Notes under the pieces: generated by a model
What the model was told of the DNA's origin: nothing
The model's database searches: none
The model's input: the letters and a program-made list of their open reading frames with translations, nothing else
Source: Candidatus Aminicenantota bacterium
Lineage (GTDB): Bacteria > Acidobacteriota > Aminicenantia > UBA2199
Reading direction: 5' to 3'
DNA length: 8,056 bases
Assembly: GCA_023137075.1 (NCBI GenBank)
Contig: JAGLQA010000322.1
Span: 1-8,056 of the forward strand
Made by a program: the position numbers and the translations under genes
Shown here: positions 5,644 to 8,056 of the stretch, one piece after another
Position numbering within the stretch: the stretch's first letter is position 1
Layout: each line of letters begins with the position of its first letter

Positions 5644-8056
5644 GTGAAAAAAGGACTCTTTCTGCTTTTATTATTTTTACTTCTCCCCAGGAACATATAT
5701 GCCGGTGAAGAAGACCGGGGCAGCAGCGAATTAATCGAAAGAATATATAACAAAAGCGGGATTGTCGTTGTCAACGGAACGGAGAACTGCGCCTGGCAGC
5801 ACAGCGAACTCGAAATCCTGGATAATTTATTGGACACCCTGCCCGGTGAATACAAAAGGCTGGCGGCCATATACCTGAAAAGAGGCCGGCGCCGGTCGCA
5901 TATAAAAAAAAGGATCATATACCTGCCCGGCCCGGGCCTGGAAGAGCAGGCCCTAAAACAACACCTGGTCCGGGAACTAACCCGCTTCCTCGACCGGGCC
6001 GGGGGAATCAGCGAATCCTGGCAGTGGCGGAAAATATCTCGATGGACCGGCTGGGATATCGCAGGCAACCGGGCCGAGAATAAAAACATCAAGGGTTTTG
6101 CCGCGCCGGGGGGAAGAAAAAGCCCGGAAGAAGACCTGGTAACCACAGCCGGGATGTTTTTCACTTCCCCGGAGTACTCAGGTAGCCAAAAATACCTGAA
6201 ATGCCGCCTTCCGGCAAAATACGATTTTATGAAAAACCTGTTCCTTTCGAAACCGGACCCCCAGGCTTGTGTGACCTGCAAACAAACCTATAAAGACTGG
6301 ATAGATCCCGACAATGTGGAACAAATCGAGCTGTTAATCGCGTCGCCCTCCTTTGCTTCCATTGCTTCCGTGGCCGGTCATATTTTGCTGCTGATCCGGC
6401 AAAAAGACGATATCGGCGGACTGTCAACCACAGTGGGCTTTGTTGCCACCCCGGTGAACAAAAAAGGGCAGAGGGACAGCGGTTTCATCTATATGTTCCG
6501 GGGAATTTTCGGTTATTACCTGAGCAAATTGCAGGTAGAGACATTGGCCGGCGTCTTACAGCGGTACACCCTGAGGGAAGACCGGGATATCTACCGGTTG
6601 AAGCTCAAATTATCGAAAAAGCAAATCCGCGATGTAATCTGCCGCCTGTGGGAGATCGACCGCAACTTCACCTATAAATACTACTTTTTTAATAAAAACT
6701 GCACCACCATGTTTGTGAACCTCATCAATTACGTTCTCCCCGAAGATCAGCGGTTAAAGGACCGGGATTTTATAGACCTGCCGCTGAACGTCGGTTCCGA
6801 TCTGTTCCTCAAAGGGATCGCCGAATTCGTCTATCCCGAATATTGGAGCATCTCAAAGCAGGCGAGATACGCCGTCAAGCAAAACCGGCGCCTTAAAGAA
6901 AAAATTCTCGCTTACTTTAACACCAACTTCCCCGGGCAAACAGCAGTCAGGATGGAGCAATATTTTGATGATAGCTTTTCTGCACGGGAGAGTACCCGGA
7001 TGGCCGCCTTACGGAAACTGTTTTCCCTGTACTCAGATACGTCCGGCGCTCTATCCTTTGCCGGGAACCGGGAGCAGTTCGAAAAGGAGTATTACAGTCA
7101 TGGAAAACTCCTGCTCAAATACTTGATGAATGCCAGAACCCGGGAAAAATATATCAAAATTTTAGAAGGAAAAAGGAGGCAAAAAGAGTCGGCAGTCAAA
7201 GATTTATTGAACGATGAAACAAAGGTGTTCCCCCTGGTAGACATCATACTGAAGCTGCGCTGCTTATTAGGCCGCCACATCAACGACGAGGTCACCCCCC
7301 TTTACGACGAAATCGAAGAGGAGTTCACCGGTCACGTCTTACGGTCGCGGGAAAGGCGAACCTTTGACTGCGGTTATTCTCCCATTTTCATCTTACCACG
7401 GCTGACCTGTTACCGGGACAATTTCATCATGCAGAACACCTTCCGCATCTCCACCCTATCCCAACAGATGGGCGATAACAGTGTCTTCTCCCTGGGCTGC
7501 GATACCCATCTGGAATTTCTCAATTTTGACCTGTCGTTTAATAAGGTGTTTGACCGCAAAACAGGCACGGCTGCCCGGGGAAAAACTTTCACGGAAATGG
7601 GATTTAAACTCTTAGAATACGAAAAAATCCTGGTCCGCCGCCGGGCCGATTACAACGGTTGGTTTAACTATGGATTCGGCTTTTCGCTTTTTAATAGTAC
7701 AAAGGACAGGTGGAGACATATCAAGCGGGATACCGGCCTGATCGACCTGAGATTTTTATTCAATATTTTCGAGAAAGAGGATTTCAAACACTTCTTGACC
7801 GCTGCCCTTACCTGCGGTTATTCCCACCGGGTAGACATGGACGGCAGCAGCAGCCGTTTTATGGATGTCGCTTTCAGGTTGACGGGCAAATTCCACCTCT
7901 TCGGCAGCAGCCGCAACGCCCTGAGATTCAACGCCTGTTACAAACCACGGTTCACCTTTTCTACTGACTTCATATCCGAATTCCGGACCGGCGTGGAAAT
8001 CGACTGGAGCCAGGGAGCATACGCGAATTCTCTCTTCACCACCGGTTTTTCCTACG
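5644..8056 (+). CDS. Exported DUF4105-type papain-like protein with beta-rich C-terminus (3' end outside window)
   Basis: This reading frame is open for 804 residues and runs past the window end. The GTG start gives an ideal signal peptide: VKKG, a Leu/Phe-rich core, then cleavage after IYA (residue 20). Residues about 75-180 resemble zinc-metallopeptidase regions, with RELTR (110-114) where HExxH would stand and GFAAPGGRKSPEED (to 164) like the common G-F-x-S-P-x-x-x-x-S-P-x-E-D segment; both metal-binding His are Arg, so it is probably inactive. KCRLPAKYDFM and SFASIASVAGH (His246), then FFNKNCTT (Cys353), match the DUF4105/Lnb N-terminal-type family, where I infer the His and Cys form a papain-like (NlpC/P60-like) pair. 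A helical, charged stretch follows (about 400-560). From about 590 on, alternating polar/hydrophobic strands suggest an outer-membrane or surface beta-domain. The likely site is the periplasm or outer membrane; the substrate is unknown. It is probably translated in coupling with the gene before it, since no well-spaced Shine-Dalgarno exists. Confidence 0.85.
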   Translation, partial: MKKGLFLLLLFLLLPRNIYAGEEDRGSSELIERIYNKSGIVVVNGTENCAWQHSELEILDNLLDTLPGEYKRLAAIYLKRGRRRSHIKKRIIYLPGPGLEEQALKQHLVRELTRFLDRAGGISESWQWRKISRWTGWDIAGNRAENKNIKGFAAPGGRKSPEEDLVTTAGMFFTSPEYSGSQKYLKCRLPAKYDFMKNLFLSKPDPQACVTCKQTYKDWIDPDNVEQIELLIASPSFASIASVAGHILLLIRQKDDIGGLSTTVGFVATPVNKKGQRDSGFIYMFRGIFGYYLSKLQVETLAGVLQRYTLREDRDIYRLKLKLSKKQIRDVICRLWEIDRNFTYKYYFFNKNCTTMFVNLINYVLPEDQRLKDRDFIDLPLNVGSDLFLKGIAEFVYPEYWSISKQARYAVKQNRRLKEKILAYFNTNFPGQTAVRMEQYFDDSFSARESTRMAALRKLFSLYSDTSGALSFAGNREQFEKEYYSHGKLLLKYLMNARTREKYIKILEGKRRQKESAVKDLLNDETKVFPLVDIILKLRCLLGRHINDEVTPLYDEIEEEFTGHVLRSRERRTFDCGYSPIFILPRLTCYRDNFIMQNTFRISTLSQQMGDNSVFSLGCDTHLEFLNFDLSFNKVFDRKTGTAARGKTFTEMGFKLLEYEKILVRRRADYNGWFNYGFGFSLFNSTKDRWRHIKRDTGLIDLRFLFNIFEKEDFKHFLTAALTCGYSHRVDMDGSSSRFMDVAFRLTGKFHLFGSSRNALRFNACYKPRFTFSTDFISEFRTGVEIDWSQGAYANSLFTTGFSY

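Noticed and set aside
5568..6281. Long open frame on the minus strand (237 residues)
   Set aside because: It lies wholly opposite the signal peptide and N-terminal domain of the gene at 5644 and has a low-complexity Arg/Ser/Pro-rich composition typical of an antisense shadow.

Overview
The window looks like a chromosomal segment from a free-living, Gram-negative-type bacterium of moderate GC. Exported proteins with an outer-membrane-like domain, a lipoprotein-like small protein and a two-propeller membrane regulator support this. The sigma-54 activator has a C-terminal extension of a kind I associate with Acidobacteriota, and the proteins and CCGG-rich base use would fit Acidobacteriota/Aminicenantes. 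That placement is recall-based inference, not something the sequence proves.

Layout, all genes on the + strand. (1) 168-1583: a sigma-54-dependent AAA+ transcription activator (bEBP) with a GAF-like sensory N-terminus, a GAFTDA variant of the sigma-54 contact loop, and a non-Fis C-terminal domain. (2) 1584-1911: a control region with three palindromic sites (1649-1759), an imperfect dyad (1768-1790), a correctly spaced -24/-12 sigma-54 promoter (1827-1843), and a 5' UTR that can fold and partly cover the ribosome binding site. (3) 1912-2070: a 52-residue gene, easily missed, encoding a GG-leader ribosomally made peptide (RiPP) precursor resembling class I lanthipeptide/GG-type precursors. A strong intrinsic terminator follows at 2099-2155. 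(4) 2239-4992: behind its own sigma-70-like promoter, a 917-residue membrane regulator with two seven-bladed propellers, a Y_Y_Y domain, one transmembrane helix and a cytoplasmic AraC-type DNA-binding domain, but no kinase. (5) 5140-5634: a small exported Ser/Gly/Asp-rich protein, possibly a lipoprotein, with a helix-turn-helix-like C-terminal segment. (6) 5644 to the window end: an incomplete exported DUF4105-type protein with a papain-like His/Cys pair, a degenerate metallopeptidase-like N-terminal part, and a beta-rich, probably outer-membrane C-terminal part.

The most interesting unit is 168-2155. A dedicated enhancer-binding activator sits beside a short, monocistronic, sigma-54-driven peptide gene with palindromes at the distance expected for enhancer sites. 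The simplest reading is a signal-induced peptide switch: the bEBP senses a cytoplasmic cue, binds the palindromes and turns on the peptide. No maturase, transporter or leader peptidase is visible here, so modification and export would rely on genes elsewhere. The 5140-8056 pair probably forms one transcription unit (9 bp gap) and may be a target of the propeller-AraC regulator, but the sequence gives only adjacency for that.
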